A model generated the notes under the pieces. The model was not told where the DNA came from. It saw only the letters and a list, made by a program, of their open reading frames with translations, and did not search any database. A stretch of DNA of 64,000 nt from JANLVI01 sp031363915 (lineage in GTDB: Bacteria > Vulcanimicrobiota > Vulcanimicrobiia > Vulcanimicrobiales > Vulcanimicrobiaceae), in assembly GCA_031363915.1 (NCBI GenBank), contig JANLVI010000015.1:1-64000 (forward strand), written 5' to 3'. Shown here piece after piece: positions 7,404 through 15,191 of the stretch. The position numbers and the translations under genes were made by a program. The stretch's first letter is position 1. Each line of letters begins with the position of its first letter.

Positions 7404-8771
7404 TCATTGCTCTCCGTTGTGGCATCCAAAGGGCGAATCCCTAAGCGGATCCGTCGCGGTCGCCCGAAGCTGGATTAGCGTATCGGGCGCAGTTGCGGGG
7501 AGCGGATAGATTGCGTAAACGTTGTCGTTAAGCGTTGGTGCCGTCGAGCCCACGTAACAGAGTCGCCAAACCCCACCGTCCCGACTTGTCGCATCGAGCT
7601 TGACCGGTTGAGGTGGCGGCGGCGGCGTGCCATTGCTGATACGACCTGAACTCCAACAGATGGCTGGGATCTGTCGCCCCGCGCCCGGACTACAGACTCC
7701 ACCTGCGGCGAATGCGCTCGTTCCGCCAATCGCCGTGTCAAGCGCATCCATGCATCGAAACGTTGGTATCCACGCGGGGCAGAAGAGTTGTGAGCCCGTG
7801 AAACAGGGGCTGTTGCTTTGGGTGCCGCTCGGGCATTGCGGGTCCGGTGGCGGGTCGCCATTTGCCCCGATTTGATTGGCGCCCGCAATCGCGGGCCCGA
7901 CGAGTTCCCAGGCATAGTAGCCGGGGCCGGCAGTCGGGGTCGATGACGGTGTTGGCGTTGGTCCCGTAGGGGTCGGCGAGGGTGTCGGGGTGCTCGCTGT
8001 CGCCGTTGGAGCCGGCGTCAATGTAGGCACCGACGTCGGTGATGCGGTTGGCGTCGGCGTCGGCGTGCACGGCCCCGTCGAGCAACAGAGGGCGTTCGGC
8101 GGGCACGGCATCGCGGTTCCGCGGACGTCGATCGTCGGTGGTGGCGTCGGCGTGCTGTACGGCGCGGGCGTTACGATCCCGACGAGTGGGACGTTGACGG
8201 CTGCGTAACCGGCGCATGAAAAGCCGCGCGATCCGCCAGCGATGCCTTGCATGAGTTTTTGCTCGTTCTCATAGAACTGGATTGCGATTGCGGCGGTGCA
8301 CGTTGGTTCTTGCGCGATCGTGCCGCTATCGGGATACACCCAGCCGGCCGCGGCACTCATGTTGCCGCGCGAGTTGACGAAGATCGCGAAGGGCGCCTCC
8401 GTATTGAGGTCGCTCGTTTCTTTGATGCTCGCGTTGGATTCGAGCGCGGGGATATTCGCGTACGCCATTGCGGGAACGTTGTTCGGACGCCCATTCAAAA
8501 CGCGCGCCACAAAACCGGTGCCGCCTGCGCCTTTCACGACCGTCAGCGTCGCACCGTTACCCGACGAACGCGCGATCGCGCGCGCCGCATCGACGAGAGA
8601 ATCAAATCGATCGCTGGCGGCTTTGATCTCGTAGTTGCGTTGACCGAGCGCAAACGCGCCCACTGCGAGTACAAGCAGAGCGACGATCCCGACCACGACC
8701 AGGACCTCGATCAGCGTAAAGCCGCGTTCCCAACCGGGGTCGCGCAGCGAGGAGCCGTTTTTCTTGCGCAT
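7404..8771 (-). CDS. Type IV pseudopilin-like protein with Cys-rich C-terminal region
   Basis: Starts with a class III (prepilin) leader: basic residues, then ERGFTLIEVLVVVGI, with cleavage expected before Phe and the conserved Glu at +5, followed by the hydrophobic N-terminal helix. Residues about 30-180 look like a GspH-type pseudopilin head. Then comes a linker of about 60 residues dominated by Pro and Thr (repeated PTP units, roughly 7925-8085), and a C-terminal region of about 150 residues with many cysteines (CPP, CCSTGPC, FCPAW and others). At 455 residues it is two to three times a normal pseudopilin. A minor pilin or tip protein held together by disulfides is inferred. Confidence 0.82.
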   Translation of the reverse strand: MRKKNGSSLRDPGWERGFTLIEVLVVVGIVALLVLAVGAFALGQRNYEIKAASDRFDSLVDAARAIARSSGNGATLTVVKGAGGTGFVARVLNGRPNNVPAMAYANIPALESNASIKETSDLNTEAPFAIFVNSRGNMSAAAGWVYPDSGTIAQEPTCTAAIAIQFYENEQKLMQGIAGGSRGFSCAGYAAVNVPLVGIVTPAPYSTPTPPPTIDVRGTAMPCPPNALCCSTGPCTPTPTPTASPTSVPTLTPAPTATASTPTPSPTPTGPTPTPSSTPTAGPGYYAWELVGPAIAGANQIGANGDPPPDPQCPSGTQSNSPCFTGSQLFCPAWIPTFRCMDALDTAIGGTSAFAAGGVCSPGAGRQIPAICWSSGRISNGTPPPPPQPVKLDATSRDGGVWRLCYVGSTAPTLNDNVYAIYPLPATAPDTLIQLRATATDPLRDSPFGCHNGEQ

Positions 8772-8820
8772 GCGTGGAGCGGTGCCCGCTTTACCGCTCC
8801 GTTAGTTATCGCTCCGCGCC

Positions 8821-9672
8821 TTACGACTGACCGCGTTCGATCGGCCGCTTCGGGTCGGCGACCCATTCGCTCCACGAACCCGCGTAGAGGCGCGAATTTT
8901 CCAGACCCGCCGATTCCATCGCAAGCAAATTCACCGCCGCCGTTATGCCGGAACCGCACTGGTGCACGATCCACTCCGGCTGCGCGTCATGAAGTGCGAA
9001 CGCATCGCGCAGAACGTCGGGTGCGAGAAAGCGGCCGTCATCGCCAAAATTCAATTTAAAGAATCGGTTTTGCGCGCCCGGAATGTGGCCGGCGACCGGA
9101 TCGATCGTTTCGTTCTCGCCGGCGAAACGATCCGCCGCACGCGCATCGAGAACCGTCATACTCCCGGTGCCGAGCAACGCGAGTACCTCATCGGCGCGCA
9201 CGACGATTCGATCGTCGACGTGCGGCTCGATGGTGCCGCGCGCGGGTAGGATCGGCAACCCTTGCTCGAACGCAGCGCCCTGCTCGGTCCACGCGCGGAT
9301 GCCGCCGTTGAGCACGGCAACCGCGGAATGCCCGATCCAGCGGCACAGAAACCAGAAGCGTGCCGCCCACATATCCGCGCCCGCATCGTAGACCACGATT
9401 TGTGAATCGCCGTTCACGCCGAACGAGCGCAGAAACGACGCGAACGTTTGCGGATCGGGAAGGGGGTGTCGGCCGTTGGTACCGCTCATCGGGCCGCAGA
9501 GTTCGACATCGACGTCCGCATAGAACGCACCCGGAAGATGGCCGGCCACGTATTGCGTGCGACCGAGATTGGCATCGCCCCCGATCGGCGCGTGCCGAGC
9601 ATCGACGATCGTCCACCCCGGGTCACCGATGTGCGCCTTGAATTCGTCAACTTCGATCAGTGTGCGAAACAT
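8821..9672 (-). CDS. Thiosulfate/3-mercaptopyruvate sulfurtransferase (rhodanese)
   Basis: Two rhodanese domains in 283 residues. The N-terminal inactive repeat has WTIVDARHA and YAGHLPGAFYADVD. The C-terminal active repeat has TVLDARAADRF, GHIPGA and the active-site loop VHQCGSGITA; the CGSG[IV]TA loop is typical of 3-mercaptopyruvate sulfurtransferases rather than classical CRKGxT rhodaneses. The tail GSWSEWVADP is also a family signature. It is the last gene of a leftward operon, 3 bases after the MFS gene. It likely transfers sulfane sulfur to cyanide or a thiol acceptor. Confidence 0.93.
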   Translation of the reverse strand: MFRTLIEVDEFKAHIGDPGWTIVDARHAPIGGDANLGRTQYVAGHLPGAFYADVDVELCGPMSGTNGRHPLPDPQTFASFLRSFGVNGDSQIVVYDAGADMWAARFWFLCRWIGHSAVAVLNGGIRAWTEQGAAFEQGLPILPARGTIEPHVDDRIVVRADEVLALLGTGSMTVLDARAADRFAGENETIDPVAGHIPGAQNRFFKLNFGDDGRFLAPDVLRDAFALHDAQPEWIVHQCGSGITAAVNLLAMESAGLENSRLYAGSWSEWVADPKRPIERGQS

Positions 9673-9675
9673 CGG

Positions 9676-10836
9676 CTAGTGCGCGACGGCTGCGAGCGAT
9701 TTTGGCCGCGTGAAAAGACGGTAACCGATAGCGAGTCCCACCAACGCCATGATTGCCGGCGCGAAGCCAACCCAGTTTGTATCGAGTGAAAGAACCTTCG
9801 TTGCGATAAACGGCGAAATCACAAAGGCAACGTTGCCGAGCGAATCGTTCACGCCCAAAATCGTGCCGCGCTGTTCGGCCGGCGCGTTCTGCGAGATCAA
9901 CGAGGAAATCGTCGGCCGCAAGAGTCCGCCACCAAGCGCCCAGAAAAAAACGACGACCAGCAGTGCCGCTAACGTGTGCACGAAAAATACGCCACCGTAA
10001 CCAATCGCTAGGCACCCAAAGCCGGCGATCGCAATTCGACCCTCACCGAAGCGATCCACCAAACGCCCGATCAAGCCCGCTTGTACCACGATCCCGACCA
10101 CGGCCGAGACGACGAAGATCGTACTGGTCTGCGAGGCGTTGAATTTGAGCGCGCGTTCGGCGAAGAGTGCGAAAACCGAGACCCACATCGCAAAGGCAAG
10201 CGAGAAGCAAAACTGCGAGCGCAGCAACGTCCCCAAATCCGCCATGCGGAGCGAGGCGACGATCTGTCCGATCGAGGGCGCCGCAGCGACGGGCTGCTTC
10301 GATTCGGGCAAGAGAAAGATCGTGAGAAAAACGGTCACGAGCGCGAGGCCCGCCGCGGTAAAGAGCGGTACCGGATAGCCGAAGCGCACGAGATACCCGG
10401 CGAGCGCAGGTCCGATGAGAAAGCCAAAGCCGAACGTCGCGCCGACGAGGCCAAAAGCTTTCGCGCGGTCTTTCGGTTCCGTCACGTCGGCAACGTAGGC
10501 TTGCGTCACGCCGATCGTGCCGCCCCCGATGCCCTCGATCGCGCGCGCGATGAAGATGATCGTCAGCGACCCGCCGATGCCCAGCAGCACGAAAGCGATG
10601 AACGCTGCGATTTGCGAGACGAGCAACACGCCTTTGCGCCCGATCTTATCGCTGATCCGTCCCCAAAACGGCGATGAGACGAGCGAAAAGAGCGCGACCG
10701 TCGCGTAGATCGCGCCGATGATGAACGGCGTCGCGCCGTACTTCTCCGCGTAGAAGGGCAGAAGCGGGATGAGGATGGTAAATCCGAGGACGTCGACCGC
10801 GGTGATCGCAAGAATCGGGATGAGGGCTTTTGGCAC
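9676..10836 (-). CDS. MFS transporter, TetA/DHA1-like
   Basis: 386 residues with about 12 hydrophobic helices. It opens with DVLGFTILIPLLPFYAEKYGA, the DHA1 (TetA-like) start, followed by motif A GRISDKIGRKGVLL in loop 2-3 and a GGGTIGVTQAYVADV block typical of motif C-like glycine-rich helix 5. The ABC-2 permease stop is 9 bases upstream and the sulfurtransferase starts 3 bases downstream, so one transcript is likely. The substrate cannot be told; efflux of a small hydrophobic compound is the usual role of the family. Confidence 0.9.
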   Translation of the reverse strand: MPKALIPILAITAVDVLGFTILIPLLPFYAEKYGATPFIIGAIYATVALFSLVSSPFWGRISDKIGRKGVLLVSQIAAFIAFVLLGIGGSLTIIFIARAIEGIGGGTIGVTQAYVADVTEPKDRAKAFGLVGATFGFGFLIGPALAGYLVRFGYPVPLFTAAGLALVTVFLTIFLLPESKQPVAAAPSIGQIVASLRMADLGTLLRSQFCFSLAFAMWVSVFALFAERALKFNASQTSTIFVVSAVVGIVVQAGLIGRLVDRFGEGRIAIAGFGCLAIGYGGVFFVHTLAALLVVVFFWALGGGLLRPTISSLISQNAPAEQRGTILGVNDSLGNVAFVISPFIATKVLSLDTNWVGFAPAIMALVGLAIGYRLFTRPKSLAAVAH

Positions 10837-10845
10837 TGCCCGCTC

Positions 10846-12087
10846 TTAGCCGCGCAGTGTTGCGAGGACCTGGCTGAATTTCGGTGCTTTGCCATACATG
10901 AGCAGGCCGACGCGATAGATTTTTCCGGCCGCAATCACGATCAGGTAGGCGGAGACGAGGTTGACCACGATGCTGAGCGCGATTTGCCAGCTCGGCACCG
11001 TCGCGACCGTCATGCGCGTAAACATCACAAAGGGCGAGAGCAGTGGGAGCATACTCGTCACGACCACGCCGTTTGCGTTGGGAAACTGCAGCGCGATCTG
11101 CGCGACGAAGAAGCCGCCGATCACGGGCGTGTACAGGGGCGCCGCGAGACTGCCGAGATCTTCCGTGCGGTTCACAAGCGAAGCCGCGGCCGCGAACATC
11201 GTTGCGTATTGAATGAAGCCCAAGACGAAGAACAAGAGAAACGCGCCGATGACGGCGGGTCCGAGTTGATCGGGCAGCGTGGTTGCAAGCGCCGAGGCGC
11301 CGCTCGATTTCGTGCTCGCATCATCGGCGAATGATTTGAACGCAACGGGTGCAAGCGCGATCCCCGTTCCGATCCAGAGTCCGATTTGAATGAATCCCGT
11401 CGCACCCGCTGCGAGGATCTTGCCGAAGAGCAGTTGCGAGGGCGGAATCGCCGCGACCAAGAGCTCCGCGATGCGGTTCGTTTTCTCTTCTGCGACCGAG
11501 GTCATCACGTTCTGCGCGTTGATGAGGATCGACATATAGAGCACGAGCACGAAACCATATGCGATGCCTTTGGCGATGTTTGCTGCCGTCTCGTCGTGGA
11601 ATTTGCTATCGAGGCTTTTCATATCGACGTTGACGGTGAGAAGCGGATCGATTTGCGCTGAGGGCAAGTTCGTCGCAAGCGCCACGTTGAGCGGCACGAG
11701 ATCGCGTCCGAACGAACCGCGGAAGAGCGTTACATCGCGTGCGTAGGCGGTAACTTTGAGACCGCGCGCTCCGCGTTCTAGCACGGCGACCGCGGTCGCT
11801 TTCTTATTCTTATCGAGAAACGCGATACTCGGCGCTTCGGTCAGCGTCGGATAGGTCGCGACGATATCGTAGTCTTTAGCGAGCAGCGCCTTCGCTCGCG
11901 ACGTGATGTCGGATGGACCAACGAGCACGATGCCGCGCGTCGAACTCGAAAACTGATTGGCAAGCAAACCCGGCAAGAACGCCAGTAATACAATACCGAA
12001 CATGATGGCGACCGTCGCGATGATGTACGAGCGCGACCGGATGCGGCGAATGAACTCGGCTTGAAAGACGATCGGGATGACGTTCAA
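10846..12087 (-). CDS. ABC-2 type exporter permease (NatB-like)
   Basis: 413 residues: one N-terminal transmembrane helix after QAEFIRRIRSRSYIIATVAI, a large extracytoplasmic domain of about 150 residues, then five or so helices including the MTSVAEEKTNRIAELLVAAI segment that marks NatB/YhaP-type ABC-2 permeases. It overlaps the ATPase gene by 4 bases (ATG within its end), the standard layout of a two-component exporter. The substrate is unknown; NatAB of Bacillus exports sodium, but many relatives have other roles. Confidence 0.9.
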   Translation of the reverse strand: MNVIPIVFQAEFIRRIRSRSYIIATVAIMFGIVLLAFLPGLLANQFSSSTRGIVLVGPSDITSRAKALLAKDYDIVATYPTLTEAPSIAFLDKNKKATAVAVLERGARGLKVTAYARDVTLFRGSFGRDLVPLNVALATNLPSAQIDPLLTVNVDMKSLDSKFHDETAANIAKGIAYGFVLVLYMSILINAQNVMTSVAEEKTNRIAELLVAAIPPSQLLFGKILAAGATGFIQIGLWIGTGIALAPVAFKSFADDASTKSSGASALATTLPDQLGPAVIGAFLLFFVLGFIQYATMFAAAASLVNRTEDLGSLAAPLYTPVIGGFFVAQIALQFPNANGVVVTSMLPLLSPFVMFTRMTVATVPSWQIALSIVVNLVSAYLIVIAAGKIYRVGLLMYGKAPKFSQVLATLRG

Positions 12088-12983
12088 GCGGGTTCTCCAA
12101 TCGCGCGCAAGTAGATATCCTGAAGCGAGGGCTCCATGCGTTCGAACGCCGTCACATCGCCCGCGACAACGAGTCGCCGCAGCAACTCCGGCAGCGCAAG
12201 ATCCGCCGGCACGTCAAAGAGCAGCGAGCCGTTCGCACTCGCGCGCTCGTGCGCACCGTCGGTCGCCGCGAGAACGGCCTGGAGCGCCGCGCTCTTGGGC
12301 TCCACGCGCACCACGCGTGTCGGCCAGGCACGGCGCAGTTCGGTCAGCGTCCCGTTCGCACGGTTGCGGCCTTTGGCGATGATACAGAATTCGGTGCAGA
12401 GCGACTCGATCTGCCAGAGCTGGTGGCTCGAGAGCACGAGCGTCGTCCCGCGTGCCTGAAGCGCGCGTAGGTTTGCAAGCAAGATGTCGGCGTTGATCGG
12501 ATCGAGCCCCGAAAACGGTTCGTCTAAGATGAGCAGCTCGGGATCGTGGACCGCAGCGCACGCGACTTGGACCTTCTGCTGGTTGCCTTTGGAGAGCTCG
12601 GAGGTCGGACGCTGCGCGTACTCGCCGATCTCCAGACTCTGCAGCCACGCATCGGCGCGCTGCCCGACCTCGGGGTCCGTCATGCCGTGCAGGCGCCCGA
12701 AGTACGTGATCTGGTCGCGCACCTTCATCTTGCCGTAGAGGCCGCGCTCCTCGGGCAGATAGCCGAACCGCCGCCGGGTGGCGTTGTCGATGTGCTTGCC
12801 GTCCCAGGTCACCGTCCCGCTATCGGGTTGGAAGATCCCGAGCAGCATCCGCATTGTGGTCGTTTTCCCGGCGCCGTTGGGGCCGAGTAAACCGAACGTT
12901 GCACCGCGGTTAATAGAAAACGACACACCGTCTACGGCCTGCACGGACCCGAATGCGCGCCGGACGTTCGTAACCTCAAGCAT
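12084..12983 (-). CDS. ABC transporter ATPase (NatA-like)
   Basis: 299-residue ABC ATPase. Visible: Walker A GPNGAGKTT, Q-loop region MLLGIFQPDSG, signature LSKGNQQK, Walker B LLILDEPFSGLDP and H-loop SSHQ. The C-terminal extension of about 90 residues after the H-loop is typical of NatA/DrrA-type exporter ATPases. The ATG at 12983 puts the first strand (MLEVTNVRRAFG) at the N-terminus; longer readings add junk. It pairs with the overlapping permease gene. The start lies 84 bases from the divergent DHH gene, so both promoters must sit in 12984-13066. Confidence 0.94.
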   Translation of the reverse strand: MLEVTNVRRAFGSVQAVDGVSFSINRGATFGLLGPNGAGKTTTMRMLLGIFQPDSGTVTWDGKHIDNATRRRFGYLPEERGLYGKMKVRDQITYFGRLHGMTDPEVGQRADAWLQSLEIGEYAQRPTSELSKGNQQKVQVACAAVHDPELLILDEPFSGLDPINADILLANLRALQARGTTLVLSSHQLWQIESLCTEFCIIAKGRNRANGTLTELRRAWPTRVVRVEPKSAALQAVLAATDGAHERASANGSLLFDVPADLALPELLRRLVVAGDVTAFERMEPSLQDIYLRAIGEPA

Positions 12984-13066
12984 GCGGGACGCCGTTGGCG
13001 CTTGGTAAGGAAGCGCCCTCCGTTGAGCGAAGCAAGCCTCTCCCTGTCGTATTGGAGTTTTGATCA

Positions 13067-13954
13067 ATGCGTCTCATTACGCGCGCCGACCTCGATGGAC
13101 TTACGTGTGCCATTCTTCTCTCCGAAGTCGAAGCGATCGACGATGTCGAGTTCGCCCACCCCAAGGACGTTCAGGACGGAAAGTTCGCGATCACGTCCAA
13201 CGACATTCTTGCAAACTTGCCGTACGACGAACGTGCAGCGCTCTGGTTCGACCACCACGTCAGCCAAGCCGACGCATCGTGGAATGCGAACATGAAGGGC
13301 GCTTTTGAAGTCGCTCCGAGTGCAGCCCGCGTGATCTCAGATCACTATAAGTCGCCGAAGTTCGAGAAGTTTCACGAGTTACTCGTCGAGACGGATCGCT
13401 TGGATTCCGCCGATCTCACGGCCGAGGACATCACCAATCCCAAAGGCTGGATTCTCGTCGGGTACACGCTCGATCCGCGCACGGGCCTGGGCCGCTTCAA
13501 AGACTATTTCAAACACTTGATGGGCCTTGCGAAGGCGCATCCGGTCGATGCGATCTTACAAGATCCCGAAGTCAAGTCGCGCATCGAAAAAGTGGCAAGC
13601 GAAGACGCAGCTTTCAAGGCGCATCTGCAAGCCGATAGCAAGCTCGAGGGCAACGTCGTGATCACGGATCTGCGCAACAAGACCAATCTGCCGACCGGCA
13701 ACCGGTTCCTGATCTATACGCTCTTCCCCTCAGCCGACGTCTCGGTGCGCGTGGCGGACGGCATGAACAAAGAGTTCGTCTCGATCCAAGTCGGACACAG
13801 CATCCTCAACCGCACGTGCCACACCAACGTCGGCGACTTGCTGGCCGGCTACGGCGGCGGCGGACATGTCGGCGCGGGCACGTGCCAACCGAAATATGCG
13901 GATGCCGACCGCGTTCTCGGGGAGATCGTCGGAGTGCTCAAAAAGAACGGGTAA
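13067..13954 (+). CDS. DHH-family phosphoesterase
   Basis: 295 residues with the DHH superfamily metal-binding pattern: RADLDG near residue 5 (D-x-D type motif) and WFDHHV around residue 65 (the DHH motif). The C-terminal GYGGGGHVGAG is the glycine-rich DHHA1-type substrate loop. The family includes exopolyphosphatases and nano-RNase/c-di-NMP phosphodiesterases; the substrate here is not evident. The ATG has a GGAG 9 bases upstream. The next gene (SDR) begins inside the stop codon (TAATG at 13952-13956), suggesting translational coupling. Confidence 0.85.
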   Translation: MRLITRADLDGLTCAILLSEVEAIDDVEFAHPKDVQDGKFAITSNDILANLPYDERAALWFDHHVSQADASWNANMKGAFEVAPSAARVISDHYKSPKFEKFHELLVETDRLDSADLTAEDITNPKGWILVGYTLDPRTGLGRFKDYFKHLMGLAKAHPVDAILQDPEVKSRIEKVASEDAAFKAHLQADSKLEGNVVITDLRNKTNLPTGNRFLIYTLFPSADVSVRVADGMNKEFVSIQVGHSILNRTCHTNVGDLLAGYGGGGHVGAGTCQPKYADADRVLGEIVGVLKKNG

Positions 13955-14754
13955 TGCCCTTCACGATCGACCTTTCTTCTCGTACGAGCATCATCACCGG
14001 TGGTGCTCGCGGCATCGGCGAGGCCTGCGCGCGCGAACTCGCGCGCGCGGGTTCCGCGGTCGCCCTCTTCGACCTCTCGCTCGACGATGCGACCCACACG
14101 GCCTCGGTAATCGCCGCCGAATTCGGCGTCCGGGCGCGCGGGTATGCCTGCGATGTGCGCGATCCAGTCGCGCTCGTCGCCGCGGTCAAAGTCGTCGCGC
14201 ACGACTTCGGCGCGATCGATCATCTGGTCAATAATGCGGGCGTGCAATTCGTCGCACCGATCGCCGACTTTCCCGACGACAAGTGGGAACTGGTGCGCTC
14301 GATCAACCTCGACGGCGTTTTCTATGCAACCAAGGCCGTGTGGCCGCACATGGTCGCACGCAAGCGCGGACGCATCGTGAACATCGCGAGCGTGCACGGC
14401 CTCATCGCATCGCCCTTCAAAGCCGCTTACAACTCGGCCAAGCACGGCGTCGTCGGACTTACGAAAACGACCGCGCTCGAAGGCGCAAAAGACGGCATCA
14501 CCGTCAATGCGATTTGCCCGGGTGCTGTGATGACCGACCTCGTGCGCAATCAAGCAAAAGATTTAGCGAAATCCTTCGGTGGCAACATCTCCGAAGAAGA
14601 AGCGCTTGGAAAAGCGTTTCTCGATGAGATGCCGACGCGCCGATTCATCGAACCGCGCGAAGTCGGCGAACTCTGCGCCTACCTGTGCTCGGACCTTGCG
14701 CGCTCGATCACGGGTGCCCCGATCCCAATCGACGGCGGTTGGACCGCACACTAG
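13954..14754 (+). CDS. SDR dehydrogenase, 3-hydroxybutyrate dehydrogenase type
   Basis: 266-residue classical short-chain dehydrogenase. Rossmann motif GGARGIGEA, LVNNAGVQF, catalytic Ser in NIASVHG and the YNSAKHG Tyr/Lys pair. The C-terminal stretch AICPGAVMTDLVRNQ with the MPTRRFIEP segment and GAPIPIDGGW end is the pattern of D-3-hydroxybutyrate dehydrogenases, which interconvert acetoacetate and 3-hydroxybutyrate with NAD. The ATG overlaps the stop of the DHH gene by one base. A thiolase gene farther right (35794) could act in the same acetoacetyl-CoA metabolism. Confidence 0.88.
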   Translation: MPFTIDLSSRTSIITGGARGIGEACARELARAGSAVALFDLSLDDATHTASVIAAEFGVRARGYACDVRDPVALVAAVKVVAHDFGAIDHLVNNAGVQFVAPIADFPDDKWELVRSINLDGVFYATKAVWPHMVARKRGRIVNIASVHGLIASPFKAAYNSAKHGVVGLTKTTALEGAKDGITVNAICPGAVMTDLVRNQAKDLAKSFGGNISEEEALGKAFLDEMPTRRFIEPREVGELCAYLCSDLARSITGAPIPIDGGWTAH

Positions 14755-14827
14755 TTTCACAATTCGTTCGACCGCGTGTTACCGTACGCGATCATTTTCC
14801 CTGCGTAGCAAGAAAGGAGAGACATCA

Positions 14828-14893
14828 ATGCTTCGAGGTCACATCAGCCAGAACACATCGGTTCTTTTTTTGCGGAGCGCCTTTTTTATCTGA
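14828..14893 (+). CDS. Possible 21-residue leader peptide
   Basis: A tiny ORF, ATG at 14828 to TGA at 14893, preceded by a strong AAGGAG (14814-14819) at 8 bases. It ends in a hydrophobic run (VLFLRSAFFI). About 23 bases after its stop begins a GC-rich hairpin with a T-run. This is the layout of an attenuator leader, but no biosynthetic gene follows on the same strand. It could instead be a small membrane peptide. Only the excellent Shine-Dalgarno supports translation. Confidence 0.4.
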   Translation: MLRGHISQNTSVLFLRSAFFI

Positions 14894-14916
14894 GCGGCAA
14901 CACGGTCTGATTCGAA

Positions 14917-14948
14917 AACGCCTCTGCTAACCGCGGGGGCGTTTTTCT
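14917..14948 (+). terminator. Intrinsic terminator or attenuator hairpin
   Basis: Arms AACGCCTC (14917-14924) and GGGGCGTT (14936-14943) can pair over 8 positions with one G-T pair, with a loop of 11 bases, and run into TTTTTC. It would stop transcripts coming from the SDR gene or from the small leader ORF. Confidence 0.65.
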
Positions 14949-15001
14949 TGCGATCCCTGCGTTCATAACCTGCATTCACATCGATGCAAGGCCGCATCGC
15001 C

Positions 15002-15127
15002 ATGACCTATTACGCCTTGACGTTTCTCGCTTGCGCACGACAACGTCAGATCGACGCCGACTACCGCGCGGCGATCGGCACGAGTCTACTCGCGCGCCAA
15101 ATCCGCCTCGACGAGTCGGTCCCCTAG
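15002..15127 (+). CDS. Possible 41-residue ORF of unknown function
   Basis: ATG at 15002 to TAG at 15127, between two terminator-like hairpins. The product starts with a hydrophobic stretch (MTYYALTFLACA) and continues polar and Arg-rich. No clear Shine-Dalgarno is visible upstream. It is listed only because it fills the space between the two hairpins and ends just before the second; it may be chance. Confidence 0.25.
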   Translation: MTYYALTFLACARQRQIDADYRAAIGTSLLARQIRLDESVP

Positions 15128-15137
15128 TGCCGGCCGA

Positions 15138-15176
15138 TAAAAAAACGACCCCCGCCGAAACGGGAGTCGTTTTCTT
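15138..15176. terminator. Bidirectional intrinsic terminator
   Basis: A near-perfect hairpin: left arm AAAACGACCCCCG (15142-15154) and right arm CGGGAGTCGTTTT (15161-15173), one internal mismatch, loop CCGAAA. It is flanked by an A-run on the left and T-run on the right, so it can end transcription on both strands. It lies between rightward small ORFs and the leftward lipoprotein gene ending at 15192. Confidence 0.85.
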
Positions 15177-15191
15177 ACGCGCGTGCGTCGT

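Larger units (their letters stand above)
14755..15191. other. Intergenic region with small ORFs and hairpins
   Basis: 437 bases between the convergent SDR and lipoprotein genes. It holds a possible 21-residue leader ORF, a hairpin at 14917-14948, a possible 41-residue ORF and the terminator at 15138-15176, each listed separately. Nothing else was recognised. Confidence 0.6.

Noticed and set aside
7925..8085. Short repeated units that could suggest a CRISPR or tandem-repeat locus
   Set aside because: They encode Pro/Thr pairs in frame within the pseudopilin; there are no spacers and no constant repeat length.
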